A stretch of DNA of 64,000 nt from Apis mellifera (Eukaryota; Arthropoda; Insecta; Hymenoptera; Apidae), in contig NC_037642.1 in assembly GCF_003254395.2 (NCBI RefSeq), forward strand, positions 6,089,736 to 6,153,735. Reading direction: 5' to 3'. The position numbers and the translations under genes are program-made. This document shows positions 1-13,310 of the stretch, in pieces; the stretch's first letter is position 1; each line of letters begins with the position of its first letter. The notes under the pieces are model-generated. The model was not told the origin of the DNA, searched no databases, and saw nothing but the letters and a program-made list of their open reading frames with translations.

Positions 1-141
1 CAACGCGTTAAGGGCTGCCAACCTTCGGAATATCATCTGGATTCTTTTGGTTTCGGCCAGAGAGAGAGAGAGAGAGAGTTCTTCCAACTCTGTCGGATTT
101 ACAATGTTACCCTTTTTTGGATACATTTCCTGTCTGTCTCT
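1..141. repeat. Copy 1 of a 141/143-bp direct repeat, cut by the window edge
   Basis: This segment reappears in the same orientation at 10023-10165. The two copies differ only by one extra A and one extra C in the second copy, and even the run of ten AG units is the same length in both. Similarity stops abruptly after the shared CTGTCTGTCTCT. The left limit is unknown because the repeat is already under way at base 1. It carries no open frame of note. It may be a recent duplication or an assembly artefact. Confidence 0.9.
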
Positions 142-3100
142 TAAAGCGCGCAAAAAATAGGAAAATATAATACAAATTTTCGATTTTAAATATTTCAAAA
201 TTTTAATATTTCTGATTTAATTATCGATGTAAATATTTATATGATTTCGAATAATCGGTAGAATAGCTTCTCGAATAAAAATACGATTCCGTAAGAACCG
301 TGATTGAGAATTAAGAATGCCAATTAGCGATTGCACGTTTGTTTTTCGACTCGTTTTCAATACGAATGGCAGCATAAAATAAATTGGCGTGAATTAAATA
401 TCGATCAATTTGCTAAAAATACACGCGTACATTTACATATAACATAAAATTATTTTTATTTTCATTTATACATGTGTTACTTCGTAATTAATTACATCAT
501 GTTCTTGAATATTCATATTTCCTATATTTTTCCTGCATTAACAAAATGTTTCGAATTGCAGGTTTAAAATGCTTTCATTTTCAAAATTATGAAATTCCAA
601 CTTCAAAATTTTATTTATGATGAAAAATTCAATTCTATACTTTTACGAACATATTTTTTTAACAAATTCAAGTTCCACGTATTTGTTATTAAAATTATCG
701 ATATTTCAAATTGATAATGATTTCCACCATATTTCCAGTTTCCACGCGTATCATATTTTACACATTTTCTATTATGCTATATTTAATTTCATAAATAACT
801 AAGAAGTAAAATTAAAATCCGAGTAGAAATAAAAAAAAAGCTGTCTGGATACTTTCGAGTGCCACTACACACACATACACATATACACACATTGTCGGAT
901 ATATATATTTCAAGGTAAAGCGTTTGAACTTTGAAGAGATACTTCGTGGCAACGTTAAAGCGCACCGAGAAATGTTATTCGGTCCCTGAAAATATCGCCG
1001 CGTTGCTCATTGTTTAAATCCTCCCTTCGGAAACAAAACGACGAGGATGTTTCAAGAATAACGCACACGCCACCCCTAATTACCACAATTTTTCAACTGT
1101 AATTCCGCTTCCAAAATTTCTTCCTCCCTCTCTTTCTTTATTTTCTTCTTTATTTCCTACTGACAATCGTTCTCGACCCAGATAAAACGGCAAGTTTTTC
1201 GTTCGACGATCTTTTTTTCGAAAATTCAAATTAAAAAAAAACCGCGTTGGTGGTCGGTCATGATACGAGGGTGCATGATCTACGAGATATCTCATCGTCC
1301 ATACGAGTGGAACATTATAATGTGAAATATCTTCGACAGGTATATCGAAGAGATGGTGATAAATCATGGAGATTTTTTTGGTTATCGGAAGGTCCCCTCG
1401 AAACCCTTCTTTTCCTTCGTTCTCTCAATGGAATTTGAAAGTCCTGCCACGATTTTGATCCACGATCGAACGAAGAGGATTTCTATAAGAGCTATAAATT
1501 AAAATTTCATTATGTTGGGGGGATGGAAATCTGTTCGAAATTATGCGAGATATCACATAAGGGATGGAGGCTCTTCTTCTCTTCTGATTTATTTTTCGAA
1601 AAATTTTTATCGATTATAGATAGAATTTTATTAAACGATAAATAAGGATTTTTTTTTTCGATAATTCAGGGAATAATTTTAATTTTAAATAATATTATTA
1701 TTACACGAAGGTTTTAATTTTTTTGGTATTTTTAAAGCCAGGTGTCCGATTGTAAAGACACGTGAAATTTTATTTTTCATGATTAAGGGGAAGAACAGTT
1801 GGCGGTGATGATATAATGCAGTCATAAATAAAGACATTAAATTAAAACATTAAATTAAAGCACCCATTGCTGTACGCTTCTTGCGGGGGGGTTAACGTTA
1901 AAACGACCGGTAATATGTAACATGTAAATTGCGATAAAAATGTATTTATCTCAATAAAAGTCAACGTTAATTTTGGCAGACGCATTTGAATATCATTAAT
2001 AATTAAAAAGTAAAAAAGAATAAAAATCTGAAGTAATAACTCAAATTACAAAAGCTTCTGATTCGATAATTAAAAATTTCGTACGTATAATTTATGTATC
2101 ATTGTATAAAAAAAAATATAATAAACTTTGTATTTTTATTTTCAACGTGTATCACAAGACTGTTGTTTCGTTTTTCGAAAATCAGACAAATTTTACAACC
2201 TTGTTATATCATTACCATCGTTCCCATACAATTCCACTATCTAATTTTTCGTATTTTAATAGGATACACGATCGTAAAAAGCAAATATTATCTCAGAAGC
2301 AATAAAAAAATTTAACATCCGGAGTGGAAAAAAAAGGTGGGATGCTTTAAAGTGTGCCAGGAGTCACAGCGTAAAACGTGTTCCAATTTTTTCATTGAAA
2401 TAAAATTACGAGGAACACGATAAACAGCTGGCCCTTTCTTTGTTGGTTTCAGAAAAACCGAGAATCTGGTAAAATTCATGAAAATTCTGCTACGAAAAAA
2501 TCCATCTGAATCTGATCAATCCATGAAACATCGAATCCGAATTTATTCGAATTTTCGACGCTAATACTCGGTTCTCTTTAAAAGAAACTTTTAAAATTAT
2601 CCTTTATCCCTGAATAATATTCCTAATCATTTTTTCTATTTTTATTTTGTTATATTATTTTTTATATCTCATTAATTTATTATACTTCGTTGCAGGAATT
2701 CAAGTTTGTAGCATGGAAAGAAAATTTGTAATTTTTATGAAACATTCGCATTATATTTTTGTAATTATGGTATCCGTTATAATTATGCGAATTTCCAATT
2801 AATTTTACGATTAATCACATGCACACTTGGAGCTTCTTTGAATTCAGCAATCCTCACCACGATGGAAGGAATCACTTCACCGTAGATTACGATAGGGATA
2901 CGAAGATGAATTGAGTCCTTGATGAGAAGACGATTCAAAGAGAAAGGAAATTCATTGACCATTTGCATCTGGTATTTGAGATTCACGTCAATCTTTGATT
3001 TTTCAATCTTTCAATCTTTCATCAATCAGTCAAGAAAATCTTCATGCAATGATAATTAAAACCAATAATAAATTTTGCTCAAACGTACATCGTGACAATC

Positions 3101-3480
3101 ATGAGTTAATTTTATTTCTATACGATCGAGAATACGAAATTTTCAAATCTATTCAACTAAGAAAATATTAAACGACGTATAAATCGAAAATATAAATATT
3201 TCTAGCATCGATATGAATATGAATAAACGCGGTGTAACCGCGTGGCTATAAATATTCGACGCCGATCGAACTAATAAAAATAGTCGTGCCAATGTAACCG
3301 AGCATATAGAAATATATGGAAATAATATTTCGACTCGACGTAACCGTGGAATTTAAACATCTAACAAACGACATGATCTGAAAGACGAATAGCCGAGATT
3401 GGAAAGCGACATTTTATAAAAGAAACCGACACGAAAATCGAGAACACGAATTTCTCGAAGCACGAATAAAACAACCTACG
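142..3480. other. AT-rich non-coding DNA
   Basis: About 3.3 kb of AT-rich sequence with frequent stops in all frames. A slightly more CpG-rich patch lies at about 940-1090. A 95-codon reverse open frame at 1080-1367 and a 73-codon forward one at 2094-2315 have no recognisable domain and look like chance frames. No RNA gene or inverted-repeat element was seen. Confidence 0.7.
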
Positions 3481-4125
3481 AGAGAGGGAAGGAGGGAGAC
3501 AAGAGATAGGCGCGGTTCCATTATCGTGTCATGTTTTTCCATTCATTTCGATTACGCGTGGTACATTTTTTTCGACGAGAACATTCCATTATTTTCCTCC
3601 CTCCACGATGATACAAGATTCCTCCCCGTGGCAACGTCCCATCAAAGGTATCCATCTTCCTTAACCCTTGCATCCACCACCGATTCCATTTCCCTTGGCC
3701 TTTTGTTTGCATACAAAGTGGCTACGCATCCGAACGTCACTTTTTACCTCAACTTCCAAGACGTTGAAATAGAGGAACCGTGTTTCCGTTTCCCCTCTTT
3801 TTCTTTCGCCTCTCTTTTTCGCCCCCCTTTTCTTCCCGTTTTACTTTCCATCCATTTTTCCACGGGACTACGATTGATTATAGGAATCCTTTGTTTCCTT
3901 ATTTTTCCGCCGATACGCTGGTTTCCTTCTTTGTCGACGGTTTCCCTCCCGAATACCCCCTCCACCCCCCCCTCGAGCGCTCAACTCGATTCGGTGGAAT
4001 TCGTACACGTCACGTATGGTTTCTTTTATTTCGATTGGCTGGATATGATTCCTGTATTTCTCGCAGCTGAACGAGTTTTATTTGTGTCGCGTTTATACAT
4101 CGCGTTGAATTATGTTGATAATTAA
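3481..4125. other. Pyrimidine-rich stretch with a chance-like 199-codon open frame
   Basis: The plus strand here is dominated by T and C (for example 3780-3960), which removes most stop codons. It leaves a 199-codon forward frame from 3526 to 4125, rich in Phe, Ser, Pro and Leu. The frame shows no domain, no repeat structure and no clear splice sites. The composition explains the open frame, so I do not call a gene. Confidence 0.6.
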
Positions 4126-5240
4126 TATTAACGAAGAGAAGAGTAAAAAAATTTCGAAACGTTTTAAATTACCTTTATGAGCGTATTTTAATGAGATATG
4201 GAATTTAAAAGAAAAAAAAAAAAGAATGCACGGAAAAAGATGTAATTTAATGGATGGAAAAAATTTACGATAGTTTCTTGGTTAATAGAAAATGGAAAAA
4301 CATCGTTGCCTCATATTCTTGTAACGATGTAAAATGTGGAATACTGGTAGGAAAAATTCGAAACGCAAATCAAAGTAGCAGCAAGAAGAGAAAAAGAGAA
4401 AGGAAGAGAGAAAGAAAAAATTCCCGCTATTTTCTATGTATTACGAAAAGAAAAATTTTTTTCTCTCTATATCCTTTAACAAGATGTGGAATTCTGAAAT
4501 AAACGAGAAGGAATTCGAAACTCAAATCAATTCGAGGAAAAATTCGCGGTATTTTCTCCCTCGAAAAAAGAAAAAAAAAAAGAAGAAAATGAAAAAATTA
4601 TTTTTTCCCTATAACGAGATATTGAATTCAATCGGAATCTTTGAAAATCTCGAAACACAGTTGGAGATCGCGCTGTTAGTCAGCAATTTTTAGCTGGAGC
4701 ACGAGTCGAATCGGTCGTAAAATTGTATTGGAATTTTTAAAATGTAATGTCGGAATGAACATGGAAAGCTCATCAACGGCTGGCTGACGTAATAAATCCG
4801 GCATTCAAGAAGTGGTACAACCGTGAGATATTCCGCCGCAAAACGGAGCAAAAACTCGAGTGATCCGTACTGCCACGACATAGTTATCATCATTATCTTT
4901 TCTTTTCTTTCTTTCTTTTTTTTTTTTTTTTCTTTTTTGAGTGGATAACGCATAAAAACGAACCTCTACAAACTTTCGTATTTACCGAACCATCCCTGCT
5001 TATTTGAATTTGTGCGAATACTTCGTCCAATGGTTTTTATTAAAAAAAATTTTTTAATTAACGAAGTATTTTTATTTATAAACTGTTTAAATTTAATTTT
5101 TGATCAATTCTCAAAAATAAATTTAAAATTCACCCCTCTTAAATATTTTTCCGATGTATAATATTAAATATTGTCTTTTTCGAAGTGTAAAATATTTATT
5201 AATATTATAAAGAAGTATATTTATCTCTAATTGCGAGTAG
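4126..5240. other. Low-complexity purine tracts and AT-rich DNA
   Basis: Contains A/G-rich runs at about 4200-4230, 4378-4425 and 4555-4600, and a T-rich run at about 4896-4937. The rest is AT-rich with frequent stops. Short lysine-rich open frames across these tracts are products of composition. No other structure was seen. Confidence 0.65.
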
Positions 5241-5470
5241 TATAACTACGTTATATTACAGACAGGTTAACGGTATAATTATTCTTAGCAAGACAAGTAG
5301 TTTAGATATATAAAGTTGTCCAAGTTAGACAAGTAGTAGTACAGGGGCTAACAATTGTCAGACAAGTAAAACAGACCGATTATAATCGAAACATAAACGG
5401 AACAAGACAGTCGTCGTCAGACGAAGCAGAATGAATTAATCGAAACGCAAGTCATTCGTGTTTCGAATAT
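5241..5470. other. Tract with recurring GACAAGT-type words
   Basis: The word ACAAGT occurs at about 5293, 5329 and 5363, each preceded by AG or CAG, within a segment rich in CAGAC and CAAG words. A similar vocabulary recurs at about 56020-56200. It may be a heavily decayed tandem or mobile repeat, but no unit length or termini can be defined by eye. Confidence 0.3.
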
Positions 5471-8160
5471 ATATATAATATATATTTTAATTTAACGAAT
5501 TGAAGAACAATTTCTCATTATCGCCGCAAGTAATGCCTTTCCTCTCGCCACTTTGCAACGATTCACTTCACCCAACTTTATCGCAATAATTCCCGAATTC
5601 GTAGTTCGTCACCCAGAAAAGGGGAACCAGTTTCGTGTAATCAAAAACGAATGTGGTCGCAATAACTTTTGGCGCCTTCGTGTTGCCCTCGTGTGAATTT
5701 CGAGGGGCGTTTCCAAGCTCGCGTTAATTAAATGTCGAAACGGCGGCGTTCGTCCCCGATTACATTGGTTCCGTAAACGTAAATTTTCGGCCACATAAAA
5801 CCGGGGAGAGAGAGAGAGAGAGAGAGGATCGATCGTCGAAATCGCCCTCCTCTCGTTTTATGGAGATTTTGATTTAAGGGGCGCGGAAGAGAGTGACGCC
5901 TTCGCGCCTCTCCGAGACTCTTTGGCTCTTGGCCAATGTCGAGGAAGCGTGGCTCCGTTTTTCTCGAATGTATATGACGTTGTCACGCGATATAATACCA
6001 CGCGTGGAAAAAAACGTCGAAGATGGTTGTCTACTTTAGGAGACAACTTTTAGCAGAGGCGTGTTCGTTGTTTCAAGGAAGGGTAGTTTAGTGGATCTGG
6101 TACTTGAAGATTTACATTCACAATTAATATTTGAAGAAAAGTAGAATCAATGAGTGAATGTGTAATTTAAGAATGATTGTCGAAATTCAATTAACTATCG
6201 GTTCAATTATTTATTATAGCAATTTTTTTTTTCTTTACTTGGAATGTCTCTTTCAGGAGATCTTCCAAGAAGGATTACGAAGCGAAAAATCTCGACTTTA
6301 TATACGTTATCCTTGCGGAAAAATTTCCATACAGGGGAAAACAGGCGTAATCCCGCAAAGAGAATTTCAAAATTAATTCAAACGCATTTTACTCCGGCCT
6401 CCATCCGTCTCTTGAATAAAAGATAAAACGAAACGGAAAACGGAAGAGGAAGAGGAGGAATACAAAGTACAGATGCCGAGGGAAAACCTTCTTCTTCTTC
6501 TTCTTCCTCGTCCTCGTCCCTCTAAAAGGGAGCGTTTCGAGACGAAAATCGCGGAGGCCGCGAGACATTGGAGATTGGAAGCGGAACGAAACGAATCGAA
6601 GTTCGAGAATCGAAGAGGGAGATGGATATACGTGACCGCCATCCCTCTTCCTGCCATCTGACGCTTCAATTTGAAGGCAATCCTCGACGGTGGAGTAGCA
6701 ATTCGGAGGCAGGGCATCGACTACCACTTCGAAACGAGATTTCTATCTGTCGGAACGAGCTAATGCACCACGAGTTTGCCCCCGTGTCCTCGTCCCCCAC
6801 CAACTGCATCCTGCCTTTGAAAGAACCCGCGTTTGACTCTCTCCTTTTCCATCGATTCTAGATACGCGGTTCTCACTTGTATCGCGTAATCGCACCGAGA
6901 TCAATGGTCTGAATTAGGGACAGATTTGAAGAAACGAAGAATAGAACAAATTATGGAAATTCTTTGATTGTGAATGAGATTGCGATTTAAGATAGAAGAT
7001 ATTAAGTAAGGTAAAATAATTGAATTTGGATGTGATATTAAAGTAATTTGATAATTATTATTGATCCATACTACTTGATTATCGATATTAATGATTGTTA
7101 TGTTTTTATTGTTTATAGATTTATTGCAACGTTTCTTTTACATTATCAATATATTTATAAAATATACGAGTATGTAGAATATTCTTGTTAAATTAAGTTT
7201 CTTGGAAACTGAAAATATGCGTAAAAGTGGAGAAAAAAAAAAGGGAGAAGAAAAATGAAACGTTTGAACAAAGCGGAAATAAAACTGGCGGATGAAAAAT
7301 TTGTGGTTTGAAGTTAAGGAATATTCAACGTGGAAAGTTGTTTGTTCCAACGCTAGACACCGACGTGTCGTATATTTGCTTGTTACAGTTTCGTCGTCGT
7401 TTGGACAAAGTTTGGGAAACGGTCGACGAACTTCGTCCCTATTTGCGTTCACGGTTTATTCAATTAAAATCAAAAAGTTACAAAACAACATGCTCGGAGA
7501 GGCCCTCTGAAACTTTTTTGAAAGAAAACCATGTACCACCTCTTTCAATCACCTCTGCCTCGCGATACTCCGCTTCGTCCTCCTATTTTTACAATTTTTT
7601 CTATTTCGAGAAAGATATCGTAAATGATATTTACCTCGTATTCAATTCATCTTTCGTCCATTCAAGGAAAGAAATTCATCGTTATCTTTCGCGATGAATC
7701 TTAAAATAACATCGACAATGTTTTAAAACACAAAAATTCTCATCAAAAAAAAAAAAAAAAAAAAAACGAATTACTCAATCATCTTCCGATACGATTTCTG
7801 AACAGGAATAGAAAAATCGTCGAGTTTAAATGGAACCAAATCCAATCGTAGAAATTTTTCCAAGAGATACAACCGACGATGAAAAACCAAAAAACCAAAA
7901 AACCGAAAAACCAAAAAAAAAAAAAAAAGAAAAAAAAGAGAGGAAAAGAATTAACTTGACCGAACACGATCCATCAGAACGTGTTTTATTTGCACGCGCG
8001 AACACTCGCGGTCGAAACAGCGAGCCCATCGCACCCCTGCATCCACCCCTTCTGTTCCTACCCCCTCCAACTACCCTCCATTCTCCCTTCTCTCCTTTCT
8101 TCATTCCTTTTACGCTTCTCCTTTTTTTCTTTCTTTTTTTTTTTTTTTCCCCCTCTTGAA
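5471..8160. other. Non-coding DNA with CpG-rich patches and low-complexity tracts
   Basis: More CpG-rich patches lie at about 5520-6060 and 6440-6900, separated by AT-rich DNA. Included are a GA run at about 5805-5827, a CTT run at about 6488-6518, a run of about 21 A at 7746-7767, an A-rich tract at 7885-7955 and a T/C-rich tract at 8070-8155. Open frames of 97 to 162 codons span these biased tracts in both directions and none is recognisable. Confidence 0.6.
5805..5827. repeat. (GA)n microsatellite
   Basis: About eleven GA units in a row, lying between two CpG-rich patches. Confidence 0.9.
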
Positions 8161-8480
8161 AACGAAATTTCGTGCTCGATTCATGGCCCGCACCAGTTCC
8201 AACGCAATTCTCGTTTATCGAGTGTGGCTCGGACGTGAAACGAGGCTCGCGTGTCCGGATGCTCGCCAGCTTAAACAGGCCGACGTCCATGACATCGCGC
8301 AATCCGTCATCCACATCGGCTGATTAATTGCACCTGACTCTCCCTCGGCGGCCAGATTTAAACAGTTTTTCGCTGGAGAGCGAGATCCCGAGATCGCCAG
8401 CCCGATACGTTAAGACTTGATCCGTGTTAGGTTGATGGAACGATGGTCGGGTAAAATGGATTCAGATGGATCCATCCGGG
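8161..8480. promoter_or_regulatory. CpG-rich block, candidate cis-regulatory element
   Basis: About 300 bases of clearly higher G+C and complexity than the DNA around it, free of simple repeats, with homeodomain-like TTAATT cores (for example GATTAATTGCAC near 8322). No coding call fits: the overlapping reverse open frame runs on into low-complexity sequence. The regulatory role is inferred only from composition and word content. Confidence 0.25.
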
Positions 8481-9500
8481 TGTTGTTTGCGTTTAAGCGA
8501 GCTTTCTGTTTAGATTGTGTTTTCTAATTTTTCTCCAACGATCGGGAATGAGAATTCTTTTTTTTTTTCAGCGTTTTCTGGAAGCGGAAGATAAGGGTAA
8601 AATATTTATTTATTTTCTGTGCGAATTTTGGAAGTAATGGGGAGTTGATTAATCATTGACGTATTATTTTACTACGATGTTGTACACGGTGAAATAACTT
8701 TCGTAATAGTAATTGTGCTGGAATAATTGGATTGCGTTATCCATAGTGCTCAGAAACTATATATCAATAAGTTCGGTAAGTTTGTTTCAACAGTCGATTC
8801 TAGGATCTCACGTATTTGTATACGTGTTTGCATTATTCACAATTCTCAGAATTTCCTGGAAATATATCTCTAGCTATATACGTGTATCAATCAGTTAAAA
8901 ACAAAAGTTTTAGAGATACAGGAACAATAGAAGTACGTACAGGACATAATTCCTTTCGAGTACCAAACAATTAAAAATCTCAATGAAACACGGAAAAATA
9001 TAATAAATTCGTGAGATGCGAGTTCGAACGAAGGTTCTAGTCTTAAAGCGATTAACGTACAAGCAAGTTTCGTGTATGGAACACGAACGCGACTGAAACT
9101 TTGGTTTAAATGAAGAAATTTTTCTGGGATATAATTTTCGAACGGTTATGAAGATGGTATATTTGAAGGTGTAATATATCTCAGTGTAAAACTTTGACAA
9201 TTGTTCTTCGGATTACTTTTTTTTTCTTTTTTTAGAAACTAGACTCAAACCAGTTGAGAATCATTGTCTGAGAATAATTAAATATCCTCGAGATTCTTTC
9301 TTCTTGAGAAACTTTCACGATATCATTTTTCGCGAGTAAAAATCGCTCTTAAAATTATTTTCTCCGAGTAGAAATTATTATTCGAGATCATCGATCGCAA
9401 ATCTTGAGAATCTTTTACATTCACCCTTGAATTCTTCTCAAGGATAAGAATCCAAAAAAAAAAAATGTTGACGAAAAGTCGCAAAAATCGACCACCAATT
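8481..9500. other. AT-rich non-coding DNA
   Basis: AT-rich sequence with short open frames of 61 to 96 codons and no recognisable product. A small imperfect hairpin (CCTTGA...TCAAGG) lies at about 9424-9443. Nothing else stands out. Confidence 0.65.
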
Positions 9501-10022
9501 GCCGAGATCACCCTCGACAAAGAAACTTCAATCCCTCGCTGAACTCGTTCAAATCCCTTTGCTGACGTTTGAATCCACAAACACACGAGGCATCGAGAAA
9601 GGGTTGATATCGCGCAGGACGTGGCATTGTATCACGTGCGCGAGGAGTCCTGTCGTCGTTTCTTTCTTTCTTTCTTTTTTTTTTTTTGCGCTCGTTCTAA
9701 CCCCTCGCGGGTATAAAGAGGAAAAGAAGGCGGGGGATGGAGGGAGGTTGGGGGACTGGAAAATGCCTGGCAGCCACTCTACCACAGCCTCCAACCCTTT
9801 TCTCACCCCTCAACACCAAAGGGAGAGGGGGGAGAGAGAAAACAGAGAGCACACACACGCACACACATACACACACACATACACACACGGCGTGTGCAGC
9901 ATCTATTCAAAGGCATCAAGGGCCTTGGCGCGATGCACGAAACGGAAACTGAGTTGCCGCCCGGAGATTAATTACCGAGTTTCAAGGGGATGGATCCGGA
10001 AAGGACGGTTCTTGTGTTGTAA
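9501..10022. other. Simple-repeat-rich stretch spanned by a 229-codon open frame
   Basis: Holds a CTTT/poly-T run (about 9660-9688), a G-rich patch (9729-9766), a GA run (9820-9848) and a CA run. A forward frame of 229 codons (9499-10188) runs through all of these and through the second copy of the direct repeat. Its protein would be a concatenation of low-complexity stretches, so I read it as open by chance. A GGGTATAAAGAGG string near 9709 resembles a TATA box but has no transcript to serve. Confidence 0.55.
9850..9888. repeat. (CA)n microsatellite with interruptions
   Basis: About 39 bases of CA units interrupted by single GC and TA steps. Confidence 0.95.
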
Positions 10023-10165
10023 CAACGCGTTAAGGGCTGCCAACCTTCGGAAATATCATCTGGATTCTTTTGGTTTCGGCCAGAGAGAGAGAGAGAGAGA
10101 GTTCTTCCAACTCTGTCGGATTTACAATGTTACCCCTTTTTTGGATACATTTCCTGTCTGTCTCT
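10023..10165. repeat. Copy 2 of the 141/143-bp direct repeat
   Basis: Near-identical to bases 1-141, with two single-base insertions. Sequence upstream (9501-10022) has no counterpart inside the window, because copy 1 starts at the window edge. Downstream the two copies diverge completely. Confidence 0.9.
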
Positions 10166-12959
10166 GTTTTCTCGCGGATGGTGTTTGAAGGGTTGAAGAG
10201 AGAGAGAGAACTTCTCTGGAAGAGAAGGAGAGATTGTTGAATATTTTGTTTCTGTTAAGCCACGCGTGAATATGATGATTTATTATTAATTCGTTGCTGT
10301 TTTAGATTGTAATTTTATTAAGAAATTTTATTTTGAAAGAATATCGAAAAGGTTTATATGTGGTGGCTCGAATTCTTTTAGAATGATTTGGGGAAATTCT
10401 GAAATATATTCGCCAAATTTTCCTTTGACGTTTCTGCAGATTCAATATTAGTTTCTTCTTTTCCTTCTTTTTTTCCATTTTTCTTTTTACTTAAATGTTG
10501 CGATATTTGAATTTTTTTTCTCTTATTTTTACAATTGTTTCGCAGATATCTGACGTATCTTGGAGATGTTTCCATGGAGCAATTCTGGAGGAAAAACAAT
10601 ATTAAGCTCGCTGTTATAAAGGGACTTAATTTACCGAGAACGAAATTTCTCGTAAATTCTATTACCTGTTGCTCGAATTAATAATCCTGATCTCATGCTT
10701 GATAAAATATTCCTATGGATAACTTCACTTTAGAATCTCGATTAAACGAGCCTTGAATTTTCTCCATACGCTCAGTTACTCCGATTTTAAACATATTTTA
10801 CATATTTTTAAAACGTAAACTCTGTGTTTAAAAAAAGAAAAACGAATTAATATATGTGTAATTCGTGCAGAAAGAGAAAGAGAAATTTTTGATTTCAGAG
10901 AGTCAAATTTAAATGATAATGCAATTTTTCAACTTCTACATAATGTAAATTCCCATTAAACAATCGTGTAACAATATTCTTGTTCAAATAATTAAAAAAA
11001 TTCTATTCAATTATTTTTTCAACCATGATATTCGAGGTATATATTCCACGAATAATAAATAATTTTTATATTTATTCCAACATTCTCGGGATTATAAATT
11101 ATTTGTGAGTTGGTAAACGGGAAACATATTTTCAAAATACCTCTCCGCGTTCATTGCTATACTTCTATTCATGGTTTGTTTCGCGAACTTCGTGATTATT
11201 TTTTTTCACTAAAAAAAAAAGACAGAGGAAAAGGGAAAAAATTCCCATTTCCATCCCTAAACTACTTTCGATCGTTCTCCAGTGTGTGGCCGATTTCCTC
11301 CAGGATTTCGAGCGAAACTTGAATATTTCGTCCGGATCCCGAGATATCGGCTCTCGTAATTCACGAACCGACACTTCTCCCACTTCCGCTTTTGTACCCT
11401 GTTCTTGCGTTTCGAGAGAGAGAGAAAAAAAAAGAAAGGAAAAGAGGAGAGGGGACAAAAAATAGAGACGAGAAGAAGAAAAATCGCTCTTCATGCGACA
11501 TTTTGGCAGATTTATACCACGTATCTTTGAAAAATTCACGTGTCTCGCGCGAATTTACGTCGAAAGTTTTATTTTATTCTATTTACTCATTTTCTTTTCA
11601 TTCTAAATTGAATAATCGAATGAGAAAAAATAGTGCTAATTGTAGAATCAAAAAGAAACACGTAATTTTTCTTTATAGAGAATAAAATTTCATTCAACCT
11701 GTTTAAATGTTTCATTGAACTTATCCTCCAAACAAGATCCATAAACCTCACGATATTCCTAAATTCCGCTCCATTTACAAAAGCATTCACTATCCTCGAA
11801 TCTAACCTCGAAGATTTCACGCGAGATCGAATCGTTTCCCCGCGAAATCTGCCTCTCAACCGCCATCTATCGAGGCGCGAAAAAACCAAACTCGTCTAAG
11901 AACGAAAACGCTTCGAAAACAGATTGAAGGGGGAGAGGAGAGGAAAGAGAGAGAGAGCGGAAGAACGGGAAAAGTAGAGTGTAGTGATGAGCGATGGGAG
12001 TGGAAAGGGTTGCAGGATGCAGAAGAGAAGAGTCACACGGTGCAATTTCGAAATCTCTTCGACGCTTCACCGGAAAGCTATTCCCTCGAGCGAGCCGGAG
12101 GAACAGAGGATCGCACACGTAGGCTGGAAACTTTTGTTTTCGATCCAACACGAGGTCGTGCACAATGCACACGGATGTACTTCCTTTTCCTTTTTCTCCT
12201 CTGCCCGCCATTTTTACGGGACGCGATCGAACGACGACAGTCGTTTCTCGCTCCTCTGGCCGGAAGCAGGCGACGTGTTTCTTCTTCTTTCTTTTCTCTT
12301 TTCTTTCTCTTGTTGAAGAACAAGAGAATCTTTGGGTGGGCGAATTTAAGATCCGGATCCGTTTTGTTATTGGCTTCGTGATTTGTGATTTGAAATGGAT
12401 GTGTAATATAAAAATTGTATAGGATGGGAGGTGATCGAATGGTTGAAATGAGAAAGGAAAAATTTAATAACGTTATTTTTGTTCAATAAAGCAGAGATTC
12501 TCATCAAATTTACAATTAAGATTCAAATTTTCATTTCGAACACCAATTTTCAGAAAGAGGCAATCGATGAATTTCCAAAAGAATCAAAATCCAAATCGAA
12601 ATTCATTCCCTATCCAATTTCCAATTTTCCATCGAGCAAATTACCAAACAGAAAAGATTTAATTAACTAATTATCGCGTAAATTGTAACGCGTAATTGAC
12701 TTTCTAAAATCACCAATTACCGGAACCACGTATGGCCGATGTACTTCGTGTTCAACGTTGCGTTTCATAAATTACACAAAATTCGTTATTCACAATTGAA
12801 CTCACGCCCAACTCATTCTCGAATCTAAACGAAAATTATTTCTCTACAAGGAAAATAAGAAAAAAAATCGAGATCAAAATCCATTTTTCCAAATCTTTGC
12901 TACAATCTAACAAAAAAATTGTTCGATCAACGAAACAATTCCAATAAATTTTCGATCGA
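10166..12959. other. Non-coding DNA, AT-rich with two CpG-rich patches
   Basis: Mostly AT-rich, with higher CpG at about 11260-11400 and 11800-12380. Short GA-rich runs lie at 10193-10210, 11413-11470 and 11926-11965. Overlapping open frames of 110 to 124 codons occur on both strands in these patches, which is the pattern expected of composition rather than of a gene. Confidence 0.6.
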
Positions 12960-13310
12960 CTAATCACCCGGTTTATTACCCGGCCGATGAAACTCACTTT
13001 CGCAAATCATCTCGATAGACATCGTACGCGTGTCGATCCGTCAATTGTTGACGCATTATCGCGTCGCAAATAACTCCTTCCGGTCGAACGAGTGCCTCCC
13101 CGCGCTAATAATCGTCCCCGTTAAATCATTCGTACACGGTTATACTCGACTCGATCGTTAACACGACCGGAATAATTGGTTCTCGCGACTATTCCTCCTA
13201 TTCCACCTCCACGGCTATTTGCATGCATTTCCGGCAACGTCGCCTTCGATCTGCAGTGCCTGCAGAGTAATTTGAATATCAACGGCTGGCGGGACAATAA
13301 AAATAAAAGT
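12960..13310. promoter_or_regulatory. CpG-rich block with Oct-like site, candidate regulatory element (module 1)
   Basis: A complex CpG-rich block between AT-rich flanks. ATTTGCAT, the classical POU/octamer-type word, is at 13217-13224, and TAATTTGAATAT follows at 13268-13279. The same pair in the same order and orientation occurs in the block at 16781-17110, with a similar pyrimidine-rich stretch upstream. POU factor binding to ATTTGCAT is established. Its use here is an inference. Confidence 0.35.

Noticed and set aside
3526..4125. 199-codon forward open frame
   Set aside because: Pyrimidine-rich composition explains the lack of stops, and no domain or splice evidence was found.
9499..10188. 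Longest open frame of the window (229 codons, forward)
   Set aside because: It runs through CTTT, GA and CA microsatellites and the second copy of the direct repeat. The product would be low-complexity with no domain.
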